Assembly (NCBI GenBank): GCA_907165065.1
Contig: OU015524.1
Location: forward strand, 31,868,795 to 31,932,794
Reading direction: 5' to 3'
Length of the DNA: 64,000 nt
From: Caprimulgus europaeus
Lineage: Eukaryota > Chordata > Aves > Caprimulgiformes > Caprimulgidae
Shown here: positions 23,801 through 37,613 of the stretch, in pieces
Layout of the letters: every line of letters starts with the position of its first letter
How positions within the stretch are numbered: the stretch's first letter is position 1
Made by a program: the position numbers and the translations under genes
The notes under the pieces: generated by a model
Seen by the model: only the letters and a program-made list of their open reading frames with translations
Database searches by the model: none
Told to the model about the DNA's origin: nothing

Positions 23801-24639
23801 TTTCAAAAGCACCTATCAGTTTAGTATTTAAGCTGCTGGCCTAAATCCACTCCTTGTTTTTTCAAAAGGCATCAGTTCATGTAACGCTGAAGCAGTCTGG
23901 TCATAGCACAGCGCCACAAATCAAGGTACGTGCAAACAATTTGGCTTTGTGGGTTTCTCTCTGTAATCTCCAGCACCATGGCTGACATTTTGCTCATGCT
24001 GAGAGAGAGTGGGGACAAGCTGGGGGCAGAGGCACTGGAAAACTCTGGCAACAAAAGGGAAGTAGTATGGCACATAGGAGACCTCTGAGCAAGTGCTGAG
24101 GTGGGATTTAATTTGGTAAGTGACAGAAAATCATACGGAGAACAGATGAACAGAAAGAGCATGCTGGGGGATATTTAAGAAGATGGTTGAAGCAGTCAAT
24201 GTCTCTCTGCCTCATTAGATGCTTAATGTTAAATTTTTGAGCATGAAGAGTGGTAGATGAAGGGAGTACAGTCAAGTGGTGAACATGTGTTGCTGAACCT
24301 CCTCACTGCACAAATGCCTGTTGTCTGACTTGTGAGCTCAGTCCTGGAGTGGGTGCTGGGGAGGGGGAGAGGAAAGTGAGCTTGTGGATAATTAACTGCA
24401 AATGCAGCAGACAACTGTTCTTTTATTCATTTTTTGCTCTTTTTAGAATGTACTTGTAGGTACTCATTCTGTGCCTCAGGCATCTTAACAACCAGTTACA
24501 AGTCACAGGCTAAATAAGGGGTGTACCTGTGAATAGATCCACTGCTGCTCAGCATAGCTGTAAAGAAAGAAGAAAATTGGTAGCTTGCACAGAATGATAA
24601 CAAAAACAGGGGTCTGACACACCACGTGGGTACAGGTCC
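17811..24639. other. Unique DNA, no recognised gene or repeat family
   Basis: Contains a poly-T run near 18310-18330, a perfect 14-bp palindrome CGTTATGCATAACG at 19426-19439 and a perfect 16-bp palindrome ATTAAAGTACTTTAAT at 20028-20043. Open frames are below 100 codons and look like chance. A block at 19236-19339 has exon-like borders (TTTTTCAG before it, AAG|GTAAAG after it) but nothing else to support it. Confidence 0.4.
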
Positions 24640-25130
24640 CCTCAGAGACAGCATCAGCATCTGAGAGGGAGAGAGGGAGGGATTTGTGAACTAAAATGGT
24701 TTCAGAGCAGTGATGGCTCTGTAAGTTAAAACCATCACCTTGAATTCCACCTGGGAGCTTAGTAGAGGTCAGAGAAATGCACGGAGCAAGGTCTAAATTG
24801 CTCCCAGTGTGCAGCTTGTCAGGCTGCAGCATGCTGTGCTGGCTTCAGGCTGAATATTTTGGAGGTGTAGCTGCGTGGAGAGAGCATTAAAGTAATCTAA
24901 TCCTCTGTCCCGGATAATTGTGGCATGGTCACAGCAGGCAGGAAAAGGTGCCTGCATTATGCTGGGTGTAGATGGAAATAGAAGCCCTTGTTCTTGGTGG
25001 CTGTTTGGCACTGAGGACCAGCCCTGGCTTGAACCGTGTCCTCAGTCTGCACACTTGTTCCACTGGCAGATGTGTTGCACTGCATGGATACCCCCAAGTC
25101 TTTCTCAACTGATCAGTCACGGCCAGCCTC
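24640..25130 (-). mobile_element. Ancient CR1/L2/L3-like LINE relic (reverse transcriptase C-terminal part)
   Basis: On the minus strand the decayed coding sequence of a LINE C-terminal region is visible in order: a short LGV-type word near 25090-25110, RGLDYFNALSTQLHLQNIQ near 24850-24910 (the family usually has SRLDYCNALY), and a FKVMVLTYRA-type stretch near 24720-24750 that survives in another frame. Plus-strand words such as AACCTTGAATTCCACCTGGGA-like sequence, shortened, are the antisense view of the same region in many amniotes. Frames are broken many times, so the insertion is old. Family assignment is by remembered motifs only. Confidence 0.55.
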
Positions 25131-26559
25131 TCTGGAAACCCTTCTTTCGCTGTCAGCGAGGCAGCAAGTGCCTTGTACTCTGGAGACAGTGAAGCTGATC
25201 CCCTAGATTAACTACTCTGTTCCAAGCTGTGTGTAGCTTTTTTCCTCAAGACATGCGCCATGTTGCTCTGGAGGATTATGTACAGAGAAACAAGGGAACC
25301 TTCGACATGTGCTTCAGAATTTAGGTAGGCTGGAGCACCCTGTGGCCACGCCTATTGCTCTTTTTTGACTACAGTGAAGGCCTTGGGCTTTACTTTTTAT
25401 GCATAGTGAGCCCAGACCTAAAATTTTTGATGCCTGTAACCATTTCCTTGGTGGCTCCCGGGTGTTCACAGCATAGCTAGCACAGTGGGGCCTTGAGATG
25501 CTGAATTCTGTAACAATCATGATGCACAGGAGATAACAGCACAAAACCAGTCAGCTTTTAAATATCTCCACTATATTCCTTATTCCTTTATCTTTTGCCT
25601 TCTTTGTCCGCCTTCTATGTGACTTCAGTATAAGGAAGTGCACAAAATTGCAAGTGGATTAAAACAAAAGACACTCTAAGGTTTATCACTAGCTTTATGT
25701 TCTGTTCTCAACTGCATGGGATTTGCACTTACAGGTAACCTGAAGCACAGCATGTAATGGCTTCCTGAAGTGGTTCTTTGGCTCAGATTCTTTAGCTCTC
25801 TGTCTCTTAAGATTAGCACTGGATGATATTGTTTGATGATTCAGTGTCAGCAAGTGATATACTGTCAGTTCCAGAGACTGCCTTTTTTTGTTTTGTTTCT
25901 TTGAAATCACAGTCTTAAAAAAATTTCTTTTTGCTTTTCCTGGCTCTTTATCATTTCATTCTGCAGATCCTGAAGCTGCAAGTAAGCACTAGGCCTCTCA
26001 GGATAACAAAAACTCCTGCAGAAAAGATAAAAGTTAAACCTCTCCAGAAACAATCAGATGTCTATAAGCACTTCTGGCACACTTGTGGATTCTGAGGCTC
26101 CCTGACTGGAGATAAACTGGTATACAAGGTAAACCAATAGGTCTCCATGTCACGCTTATATGGTCATCTGTTTTTATTTGCACACCTATAGATAGAGCTG
26201 GGGGGACCATCTGCAGCAAACAATCTATTTGATGGATTAGGCACTCTTTTTAGTGTGTGTTTACAGACAGGCTTTTCTCATTGTTTGAGATGATCAAATC
26301 AATGGTTGGTGTGCAGATGTTTCAGCAGTATATTCCTCACCAGCTAGTCCTTGTTTGGTGAATGATCACTGCAGTCCCATTGCATTTTTACTGCGTGCTA
26401 CTTGTTTCAGTCCCAAGCAACGTTTGTGGTGGTGGCTCCCACTGAAGTAGCACATTCATATGACACTCCAGATTTCTTATGATCACAAGTGTTCTTGTGT
26501 TAATGTTCAGGAAGAACAAATACAATGAATCATAAAAAGAACACTTGAAAAGCTTTGTT

Positions 26560-27160
26560 GTATAGCAAATTTGCCAAAATAACCATAGATAGATTTCAGG
26601 GACATTAAAATGCTTTGCTTATTTGGGTCAAATTTAGTGATTCAATGGCAAGTATAGAAATTAAAAAGACTTAATTTTGTAATTTTCAAAGTGATTTTTT
26701 TTACTTTTTACTTTGAAAGTCATCTTTAATTTTTTTTAAAAAATCTAAAATACATAAAATTATTAGAAAGATAATTATCAATCAGAAAACAAAATATTTT
26801 GCACTGAAGTGAAAAGGATATTTGTGGTATATTCAAGTTAAAACTCAGAGGGTTGTACGTTAAATTAAGCCAAACCTCTGCAGAACTTCCCAATTTGGTT
26901 TTTCTTCTTTTTCTTTATTCAGCAACCGAACTGGGGATAAAAAAAATTATTCCTTTGCTCTAATCTGGAATACCTGTGATGATAATTACTCAGCACTACA
27001 TTAGGATATATGCTTTAAATAAATTTCTATTCATCAAATTACTCACATTGATTTTAAGATTAACACTTCAGGGCTTGCTGAAGGGTGAGAGATGATGGGA
27101 CTGAAATTTAACAAAATAATGAATGTTCATATTTATTTTATATTTAAATTACTGTTTTTT
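26560..27160. promoter_or_regulatory. Possible conserved AT-rich non-coding element
   Basis: A stretch rich in TAAT and ATTA cores with words such as ATAATTATCAATCAG, GATGATAATTACTCAG and TTTAAATAAATTTC, without repeat identity. It looks like the AT-rich conserved elements near developmental genes, but low complexity alone could give the same look. Confidence 0.2.
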
Positions 27161-30100
27161 CCAGGGTGCTCACTCAGGATTAGGTCACTAATGTGTAGCT
27201 GATGTGTTTAGCTACACACACTGCAAGTATGTGGGACAATTGATCTTTGTCCTAGGACTTAGAACAAAGAGTAAGCGGTAAAAAAGTAACAGCTAGAGCC
27301 AAATGCAGAAAATACATACATGCACGTGTGTGTTGTTTTGGAACAGGTCTTTTATTAACATACACCTTAAACCATTCCCACTGGAAGGCACCATGGAAGA
27401 AGCAGGATATGTGGGTGGAGTCAGGGAGGGACAGTGGTGGTGTTACAGATCAGAATGGGCAGATCCTTAAAAGTCAGAGTTTAAAATCAGGATCCAAAAT
27501 CTGTTCAGCAAGACTTAAATATGCTTCTAGGTTTTCAGATAAACAGAGCAAAAACTCTCATCAGCATCTAGAGTTTGGTCAGACCAAAAGTCTCTTTAAC
27601 TAGTTATCTACATCAGTAGGCACTTTTAGGTAGTTTGGGCAGATGTAGAAAACAGTGAATGTAGAGTAAGGTCACAGCCCTACTGTCTCAGGGACTTCTT
27701 GAACAAACAGGGTGTCTGTGTGTTTAACAACCTGTTATGATTCCGACTGCTTGGGTTTATATTTATGCAGATCTTGTCTGCAATACATTGGGCTACAAGG
27801 AAAAACACAAAAATATCACAAGGTTGAAAATAAAGCAAGGTATATGACTCAGTGTTATCATCCCAAGTGGACCTGGGGTAGAGGAGTAGCAAAAACAGCA
27901 TTTGTGAGCTCATGTTGTCTAATACTTTCCTGTATCATCTGCAGCTGTCTTGTAATCATCAGAGAGATTCCTTAGACCATTTGCAATCAATATATGTAAC
28001 CCATCAATCAGTCATAAAATGGTCAAATGCCTATGACCTTCCCATTGATTTGTTGCAGAATCATTAACCCTTGATTAACTTTTTGTCTGAATGTTTCCTT
28101 GAACTTTTCAAAGGACTCCAGCCCCCTCCTGGAATGAGATCCAGTGCTAAATGTCCCTAAGTGGAGTGTCTGCTGGCAGGCAGAGGTACACACTCCTGAG
28201 ACATGCTTATGTATGACTGGAAGATGATAAAACTGCTGTAATCCCCAGATTTGGTTTCCTTTGAAATAAAATGAACAGGCAGGGCTTTTTGCATTTATTT
28301 CAGAAGGTAATTTCTAATATTAAATAGCTTTGGTTTCCTCTTGTTGACTTGGCACATAAGCTGGATGCTACTTTCTCTCTCAAGCTCATTCTGATACTAT
28401 ATGAGTAGCTATTCTTCATACAAGTCAGAGATTTTGTGTTTATGAGACTTGTATTAATTTTGGACTATCTTCTCCGTTCATACAACAGTCAGGACTTGCT
28501 GCATGTGAATAATATTATTCAGCCTTTTCCAGTTTCCCTGTCAGGGGTTTTCAGCTTAAACACAGTAAGGTACTGGATTTTTGTCCTATGCTACAACCAC
28601 AGATTTTGCATTGACATGTGAATATCCTCCCAAGTGAAACAGTGAGACAAGAATAGTATGATTGAGAGATGGGATGTAAAGTAGAAAAGTAAAAATAGTT
28701 TTTCAGGTAGATCCACTTCTACTGTTTTGTTCGTGTTTCTTATTTTTATAAGAAATATAGTAATGATCTGTCAGGACTCTGGGGTTAAGGTCACTCCCAG
28801 ACTCAGCCTACAGTGTAGATGTAGCCATTGTATTTCTTGTGCTCTGTGAGCAGAAGATGGGAAAGTTTTTAAAAAAGAGCAGAGTAAAAAATCCCTTGGC
28901 TTGGGTATGGATTTCTGGATGAGAAATTATCAGTAGTAACAATGGCAACATTGGCAGTCATGCAATTGCCTTGTTGCTTTCTGGATGGCGAACACAAGCA
29001 TCTACTAGTCTAAATGAATCAAATTTGATGCTTTCATTCACAAATATAATTGCACATACTTACAAATGAAGCTATTCTATGTGTTTGAACTGATGCTATG
29101 ATAGCAACAACTGAATATGTTTATGGATATTTTAATTGGAACAAGCAAAAGGGAACTGGTTTTACACAGGCTGTGCCTGTGAGGGTGGGCTTGCAGTGTG
29201 CAGTGTTATGTACAGTGCAATCTTACTGCCTCACTCAATCTCTGTGTAGTTTCATCACTCAGTTTCTGAGCGCCATGCACAAATTACCATTACAAGCATG
29301 TGTGTATATTGTATAAACAAAAATTACAGCTTTGTGAAAACAGTACTCTCTTGGTGCCTGAGAGTCCTGGCAGTCACAGGGCATATGTCAAATGTATCAA
29401 CATATCTAGAAGCATCATCTTTCCTTCCTTAAAGGGGATGAACATAACTCATTCTTAATAGGGCCCTCACGGCAATAAAGGTTAACTGCACACTACCACG
29501 GCAGCTATTACAGGGACCTGCTAAAATCTTAAAAACCCCAGTCAGATTAACTGTTCAGGGGTTTGAAACAGACTGATGCAATCCTGTTCTTGTACGATCT
29601 ATAAAGCACAAGTGGGAGGACGGGTTAAGGCACTGATACTGTGACAATACACAGTAACTCAAGGGTTCATATCTAGATTGGAGCTCATCTAAATCATTAG
29701 CTGTGAAAGCAGCAATGCCATCTTACACTATAGCAACCGTGGTCTCCTGGGCTATGCAGCCTGAAGGACCAATAGGAAGTTTTCACATTATATTTCCAGG
29801 GCATGCTTTCTTTTCTTTTCTCTTGAAGCCAGCCTGTGCATATTTCTTTTTCCAAATGTGTAAGTCTGCCTAGTCCCACTCTTATGGACACCTTCCTGTG
29901 GCTTAATGGCCCTTGCGCACAGAGCAATTCTTTGCTCTTACCAGCTGTGCTGTTAAAGACAGCCTCCATCAGAAGCTGTTTCTACCCTGTGTTATCATAC
30001 AGTTTATTTCCAAAAGCTGAAGTAACTATGTGCATTACTTAAAATGTGGGGGATTTTGTGCATATATGAAGAAGAGAACATGGAAAGCAATGGGATTAAT

Positions 30101-32370
30101 TTACATTTGTTGCTGCACTGAGGGAATGGTGAACTCCTGTGGTTTCCGATAGGGATATGTGTTCTCCTCAGGTGCTGGTGGAAGCTGTTCCCACTGAAAA
30201 TCAGAGGATATTGTCATGCTGTAAGCACAGAAGCTGAGCTCTAGCTTGGCAGCCTAATTTGCTATGTCTCCCTGTCTGAAAGTGTTTGCTGGAATTTGGC
30301 CCGAAAGGATCTCATTTATAGTTTGGTCCTGACCAATCCCTTCTCCTTGGCTGTATTTTTACCCACAAGCTCCCTGCTGCAGCACTTTCAGAACCTTTCC
30401 TGTAGCCTGAGCAAACCAAACTGGCTCATCCCTATTGCCAAGGTGCTCAGCTTCTTGTTGCATTTCTTTTCATTGCTATGTGTACTTTGGCCTTCTATCA
30501 CTTCAGTGAAGTATTTTAATCCAATAGGGACTGGTAGTCTGGCTCATGCTAATATGCAAAAAAAACCCAACCAACCCAAACAACAACAAAAAACCCCAAA
30601 GTCCCAAAACCAACTCAGCCATATTGTGCAAAATATTACTGTATATTATTTTTATTTTTCAGAGCAAATGACTAGAAGACTTAAAAAAAAATCTATTATT
30701 ACCCTGCCAAAACAAGTTCATTACATCTGTCTGTCATCATTTCTATGTCCTACATTCCCAAATATCAGCGTCTGATCACCACAAAGTCATTCAGAAGATA
30801 AAATGAATCTTATTTCTTTAGGGAGTGGAAAATATAGATGGACTTTTATCTAAATAAGCCAAACTCTGCAGGAGAAGTGCTGCCATCATTATCTGAGTCT
30901 CAGAAATCTCTAGAGAAGCTGTGGCCCAGCCAGGGAAGGAATACAGGTCTTGGTTACTACCCCTAGAGCACTAAAAGACATTGTCTTAGTGGAGAACCCA
31001 CTGGGCTAACCCTTCTTAAGAGAAGAGTTTCTCCCATTAAGAACCCCCACTCTTGTTGAGAGAGATCTCAAGCCAAAAGATAAATCTTACCTCAGTTGGA
31101 CCAAATTTCCTTCTGAAGATGCCTCCAGTGTTGTCTAGAGACCAGTGCCATGTGCCAGGAACACAGTGGTGGTTGGGCTACTGTGAACATCTAATTGCAG
31201 GACTGAGCTGATAGGCAGGTGAAAACAGCTCAAGCCAAATTGGAAACCAGATAGTGAAGGCTTTGATGAAGGAAATGAATGACTGTGGTATTCTGCAGGC
31301 ACATATTGTCTTGATCTGCCCATGCTTTGAATCAGCCAGGACCCATTGTCTGAATACAGTGCTATGCATGCCCCAGAATCTACAGGTAGCCAGCCAGGTT
31401 CACATATAGGTCAAGGGAGTTCCTTTCCCTCAAAACAGGGACAAAACAAGCTTATGTCACCTGAAAAATACAAAAACACCTCCCGTCTGAGTGCTTTTCA
31501 ATAAGGTGATCGATGAGCTAACTCTATGGAGTCTGTGTAGAGATTCACACACTCTTACAGCAATCTCTGTATGTGAACTTTCTAAAGGAGTCTCTGGTTT
31601 CTCTGGGAAATTTGCATGGGCACAGAAATAAAAAGGTTGAACCCCACGCTGGGTTTAACCATTAGCACCAGGCATGAACACATGGCTCAGAGAAGTAAAA
31701 AGAATGCTCTGCAGAAAGAGCATTTACTTCTGATTAGATAGTTTCCTGTGAATTTCTGTATCAATGCCCCCAGCAGAATCAAAGGGCACTAGTTTTGGCT
31801 CCTGCAGAGACAATGCTAGCATTTCAATCTCCTTTTACTAATATCAGCCTTTTGTGTTATAACATTATTTTTTGGTTGTTTTGTTTCTGAGAAGTAAAAT
31901 GGATTCAGATATGAAGGAAAGGTTTCTGACCTAGAGGCAGCATGTCTAAGATGTTGCTGTTCTTTCTGAAGCTCAGTTGTACACCCTGAAATATTACAAA
32001 ACACAGTGACTTTACTGAAATCAATGGCAGTGTGCTGATTTTAATCACGTTTTTGTTTTGTTTTGGTTTGGTTTGGGTTTTTTTTAATATATTTTTCCAG
32101 GACATACAGATGTTGAGACCTGTAACAAGAAATGTTTGCTTCATCCTTATGTCTAGATCCTGGATCACTGAGAGTTTTCATTGCAGGAGGATTATTTTTT
32201 AATGTTATTGTTTTTAATGCCTTGAGACATTTTGCGAAGTTCTGTGCTGTGATACCACAGGAAGACAGTATTTTTAACCCTATATAAACAGATATTTGTT
32301 GCTTATGTAAGTGGAAAAAAGGAATCTCATCCCCATCATACCTTTGGTTTTCAGCATAACCAAGCCACCT

Positions 32371-32406
32371 GAATTACTAGTGAGAACTGAATTACTAGTG
32401 GGAATT
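32371..32406. repeat. Tandem duplication of 18 bp
   Basis: GAATTACTAGTGAGAACT is followed directly by a copy with differences only near its end (GGGAATTCT). Confidence 0.8.
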
Positions 32407-35397
32407 CTCTGTTCTGTTTCATTTAGAAGTATTAATTATAGAAGAATATTCAAGTGGACCTTAAGGTGACCCTTATTCTAAGGTCTAAGACTTTATGGTG
32501 AAGTCTTCCAGTTACCAACAAAAGCATACGGTTCATTTCTCTTAATAAACTTATGAAATTCAGCAGTCCTTCGTCAGGCTGGTCTGAACAAAAAGAGAGA
32601 ATGTAAATGCATACTTTTAAAACAAAATAATAGTATTGAGATTATTGTTAGTGTGTTTCTGTAATTGCTGGTGTGGGACAAATCTTTTGCAACCGTTTGT
32701 CATGAAATGGCAGTTGAAAGCCAAGTCACTCAGTGGGATGCAGTGTAAGGACAGTAAAGCTGCACATGGTGGCTGCAAAGCTTCATTGGGGTCCACAAGG
32801 TGCCAATCAGAAGCTGTTGGTAACTAGGAAGTCCTTCAAATGCCAAGTCTGCTGGCAAGTCCTGAGGGTCTTCTGGAAATTATAGATTCTTCTAGCTGTT
32901 TTACAGTCTTGAGACAAACTGGGTGTTCAGATTAGTCTGGTAGAGTTAACTCTGAAATGTTGAAAATTCTTTCAGCTTTCCTAGCAAGTACTTTTTGCTA
33001 AATCTCCCCTTGTTCTTCTGCCCTTGTGGACTTGCAAACATTAACTCAATTCAGTTGTGGCTTAGAACTGGTCACTTCTAAAAATTTGTCCCTATTACTG
33101 GATTCACTGGAGGGCTAGAAAGCAAAATCACATTTCGATGGAATAGTAGGTTTCAAGCCTAGGAACTCTAACCTAAATATATCCATCAGCTGAGCCAAAA
33201 AGACATCCTCTGTTATGCAAGAATTTAGCATGTTCATCAGCTTGGAAGTGTGGCCCAGATGCCATCAGAGGGAGACACAGCACCATGCTGAGGAGGAGTA
33301 AAATATTTGCCTTCTTAAAGTAGAAAATCTTCCACATGTTGGCAAATCTACTTTATGCAGAAGGTGAATCTGCCTCAGAAGGGTTATCTCTTTTTCCCAG
33401 GAGAACTTCCCTTCTGTATGGGGCCTGAGGTGTTAATCTTGTTCAGTTTCATGCACCACGAGAGACCAAGATAAATGGAAGCTTATGTTACAGTTACACC
33501 ATTCATTTCCATTAATTCAGACCTAGCTTAACATCTGTATAGCTCTACATTATACTGTGTACACATATTTTCAGTAGTTACTTACCAAAGGTCATGGGAG
33601 ATCATCCTTTCTCTTCCTGATAAGTAAATAAAGCCACAGCAATATAATATGTGAAAAAGACAGAAAGATGAGACAAATTATATATTTTTCTTTAGTTTAA
33701 GGTTTTTCTACTTCTCTGCATTTGCTTAAGGCTGTCCATATGAAAGGAGGGCATCCACAGGAAGAAAAGTTGCACAGTGTGAAATCAGGTGCATAAAGGT
33801 GCAGGAATAGCTTTTGCACAGAAATGATAGAAAATACATTTTTCCTGGTATTGCAAAAATGCTTCTCCAAGTGGAAGAATCTCAGCATAAATTGAGCACT
33901 GAAAACATTTGACCTTAACCCAGAACAGAACATCAGACTAACTTCTTCCAGAGGCTGACATTTATTTGTTTAAATGGGGTAGCTCATACTTTTTGTGCAT
34001 TTTTGCCTCTACTTCCATGTTTTCAGATTCTCAATGAAATTAAGAGTAGAAGCAATGCAAAAGACACATAAGTGCTGTTCTTTGACTATTTTTGGCTTGA
34101 ACTGAAGCAGCAGGTGGTTTACGTCAGTCAAGGAAGCCTGCTTAAGAGGACTGGGGAAATGCTCAGACTTTTAACTGCTTTTGGAACTAAACCATGAATT
34201 CTCGACTTTTCTGAGTTCACACATCATGATATCCATCTGCCATATTGTTAACCTTTTGGAATCAGTGCTTGTAAATTTATGCAGGGAGATGCTGATGTTC
34301 CAGATTTATGCTAGATTCATTTAACTAACTTTCAGGGAGTCTCCCTACATAATTCTTATAAAAGAAAATCAGAAGAGATGTATTTATATCTGTCATTAAA
34401 AAGTGAGCCTGCCTGCTCAACCATTTAAAGGCAATGAGACACTTCAGCTCCAATCCAGTGAAAAATCGGATAAAGTCCTTTCAGAATTATACTTTGTGTT
34501 TACCTAATGCAACAGAACTTTCTGAAGAACTAATGCTTTATAATAGATGCATTGGACAACTATGGAAAATACGTCTCTCCTAGGCCACTATGTTGTCAAA
34601 GATAGGCAGCAATTTTCTGGCACAAAATGAAGGGTTTAAACCTTTCCAGTATTCATTGTGTTGTTATTCTATACATGTGAAATGACCATTTACTTATCCA
34701 CTCATGCTCACCTTAGGCAGGAGAGGTACTTGTTTAAAAATAATTCAAACTGCAAAATAACATACTGCTGCAAGCAGAATTTGCTTAATTGTGTTATTCT
34801 GATAAGGGTGCAGGCTTTGGTATCTTCCCTTCATTAAGATTACAAGGAATGTTTTCAATGGACTTTTACCACCTCTCGATACTCAGTTGAGTAAAATGAG
34901 TTTGATGACTGAATATGTGGGAATCACTTGGTCAGGTAATAGAAAATCATATGCTGACCTTCTGTCACCAACCATGTATATGATTAAGTAAATGGATTAT
35001 TTGCTTTGTATTTCCCATTTGTGACAATGTCCAGGTTCAAATACAGGTGTGTCTCTGCAACAGCTGTGATAGTTGAATACAGAAAAAATTGCTCAGCTAT
35101 GGACCTAAGAGAAATATTGGAATGCGGCAGGATGTTATTTTTGGGTATGAAACTAAGCAAGTATTTTGATTTACTGCTTTCTGCGTACCAGGCTTTCATT
35201 TTTAAGAATTTGTCATTTGCAGTGACAACTGTCATTTTGTGTGGAAAAGCTCAGGCAGTTTGTGATAGAAAACACATGTGGATCACATACGTGCTATTGT
35301 ATTTTACTTCAGCTCTTTCCTTATTTTTATTTTTTTTTTCAGTGATCTAAATAAAAGGTATTTTACCTGGGGGCATAAATTGTTCCCTGTAAGTAGC

Positions 35398-36337
35398 AAT
35401 ATATTCATCAATGACTTGGATGAAGGGGCTGAGTGTACCCTCAGCAAGTTTGCTGATGACACTAAACCGGGAGGAATGGCTGATACACCAGAAGGCTGTG
35501 CTGCCATTCAGTGAGGTCTGGATAGCCTGGAGAGTTGGGCAGAGAGGAACTTGATGAAGTTCAGTAAGGACAAGTGTAGGGTCCTGCACCTGGGGAGGAA
35601 TAACCCCAGGCACCAGTACAGGTTGGGGGTTGACCTGCTGGAAAGCAGCCCAGCAGAGAAGGACCTGGGAGTACTGGTGGATGATCAGTTGACCATGAGC
35701 CAACAGTGTGCTCTGTGGCCAGGAAGGCCAACGGTCTCCTGAGATGCATTAGGAAGAGTGTGACCAGCGGGTCGAGGGAGGTTCTCCTCCCCCTCTACTC
35801 TGCCTTCGTGAGGCTGCATCTGGGCTATTGTGTCCAGTTCTGGGCCCCCTACTTCAAGAGAGATAGGGAACTTCTGGAGAGAGTCCAGCAGAAGGCTACA
35901 GAGATGATTAAGGGGCCGGAACATCTTTCTTACAAGGAAAGACTGAGAGAGCAGGGTCTGTTTAGCCTAGAAAAGAGAAGACTGAGAGAGGACCTTATTA
36001 ATGTTTATAAATATCTAAAGGGTGGGTGTCAAGAGGACAGGGCCAGACTCTTTTTAGTGGTGGCCAGTGATAGGACAAGGGGCAATGGATACAAGCTGGA
36101 ACACAGGAGGTTCTGCTTAAACATGAGGAAAAACTTCTTTACAGTGAGGGTGAGAGAGCACTGGAACAAGCTGCTCAGAGAGGTTGTGGAGTCTCCTTCT
36201 CTGGAGATATTAAAAATCCACCTGGATGCAGTCCTGTGCAACTTGCTCTAGGTGAACCTGCTTTGGCAGGGGGGTTGGATGATGATCTCCAGAGGTTCAT
36301 TCCAAACCCTACCATTCTGTGTGATTCTGTGTGTGTG
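35398..36337 (+). mobile_element. CR1 LINE, 5'-truncated copy of about 0.94 kb
   Basis: The copy starts in the reverse transcriptase just before the catalytic box (FINDLDEG, then FADD, intact), continues through the [12 protein letters not shown] region, and after a frame change near 35700 stays open for 181 codons (35706-36251) to the normal ORF2 end ([17 protein letters not shown]). The 3' UTR closes with ATTCTGTGTGATTCTGTG, a CR1 tail variant. A stop interrupts the frame near 35512. The subfamily is close to the long copy at 48078-51500, not to those at 5974 and 16837. Confidence 0.95.
35706..36251 (+). pseudogene. CR1 ORF2 C-terminal region, open for 181 codons
   Basis: This is the thumb-like and C-terminal part of CR1 ORF2: [13 protein letters not shown], then [38 protein letters not shown] and the closing [16 protein letters not shown]. 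It ends at the natural family stop. No catalytic residues lie in this part. It is separated from the preceding FADD region by a frameshift and a stop, so it is a remnant. Confidence 0.9.
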
Positions 36338-37613
36338 AAACTTGATGCTCAATCTGCACTTGAAGAATATTGTGTCATTCACACATCCTAGGTATCACTC
36401 TGTGCAATATCCGTATAGCTTCAAGCAATCTAATTGGGCTTTGGACCCACTGTGCAAGACCCTGTGCAGACATTGCAGAAAAATGGTTCTTTTCATGAAA
36501 GCTTCCTTGCTCCAAACATTTTCTGCTTATGAAACATGTAGCACCTCCAACAAAACCAAATAAAGACACTTTTGTCATTCTCTGCAACACCCCCCATGCC
36601 AGAAAAGCAGTGGGAGCAGAATCACTAATGCAGATCTCACATAGACAAAGGCATCAGCATGGTCAGGCTGTTATTGGCTTTGCTGCTGCTGCTTTCATGA
36701 TTATTCTCACTTCCTGAGTTCAGCTGGAATGAAGTCCTATTTAGATTTTAAGTTCCAGCCCAAAATTGTTTTCTGTGTCATTAATCCAAGGGGAAATGAA
36801 TTTTTTATTTAGTAGAGTCCAGATATAAAACTCTATTGTGGCAGCTCAGAGAAAATAAGAGGGAGAAGGTTGTTGCTCTGATTCCTGCATGTTTGTATAC
36901 TCTCCCCAGAGTTATACATCTAATGCTTTGTAAAAGCAGTGCTTTTCAAAAAGTGAATCTGTATTCAGGCTTGACAGTTTCTCCTCCTTTCTTCCCCAAA
37001 AGAGTTCTTGTCTTTTCCTCTTACTTTTCTTCCCCCCATCCCTTACACCAAGCAAGCAGAACTCTCAGTGTTCAGTGCACCCTTCTGTCAAGGTTTTAGG
37101 TAGGATTAAAAGCACCTTGTAATGCACAAATGTCTTGTACCACAATACCTGACATAAACAAAATGCTGGTTTTCACCATTTCATATCAAGAGATTTCAGT
37201 TAGCTTAAATCTGCAACAGTAACACACATTTGGATTTGACCACAGTTTCTAGAAGTAGAATTGGATTGATTTTTACCTTTTTGTAAAGAAATAGCTGAAA
37301 TTCAGATATAAGGTTTAATTTCCTTCTTCTTCCTTTGAAGAGATAATGCCAACACCACCACATGCATTTAATAAGCTAGCTTAAAATCCATCTTTAAAAA
37401 TAATACTGTGTTGTAAAGTAATGGTCAGAAACCATATATGATAGGGTTACTACGCATCGTGAGCTACTAATGTAAGAAGCTATAGTTTCCTAACAACACA
37501 AAAGAATAAAGAGAGAATCAAGGAAGAAAAATAAAGAAAAAAATCCCCTTTAAATCACAAAGCTGTTTTTCTCCACAACTGCTGATGGCTACTTCGCTGT
37601 TGTAGGTTCTTCT
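36338..37613. other. Unique DNA, nothing recognised
   Basis: No repeat family or supported gene is visible between the CR1 end and the pentanucleotide array. Confidence 0.4.

Larger units (their letters stand above)
25131..35397. other. Long unique stretch, no recognised gene
   Basis: About 10 kb of AT-rich DNA. The longest open frame (159 codons from a non-ATG start, 30296-30775) is low in complexity at its centre and matches nothing I know. A possible conserved block lies at 26560-27160 and a short tandem duplication at 32371-32406. Words near 27570-27600 (GGTCAGACCAAAAGTC) recall an old amniote repeat but the match is too short to call. Confidence 0.4.

Noticed and set aside
27570-27620. 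GGTCAGACCAAAAGTC word reminiscent of an old amniote repeat
   Set aside because: Too short and isolated to assign to a family.
30296-30775. A 159-codon plus-strand frame with hydrophobic stretches
   Set aside because: It starts at a non-ATG codon, has a low-complexity Pro/Gln/Lys centre and resembles no family.
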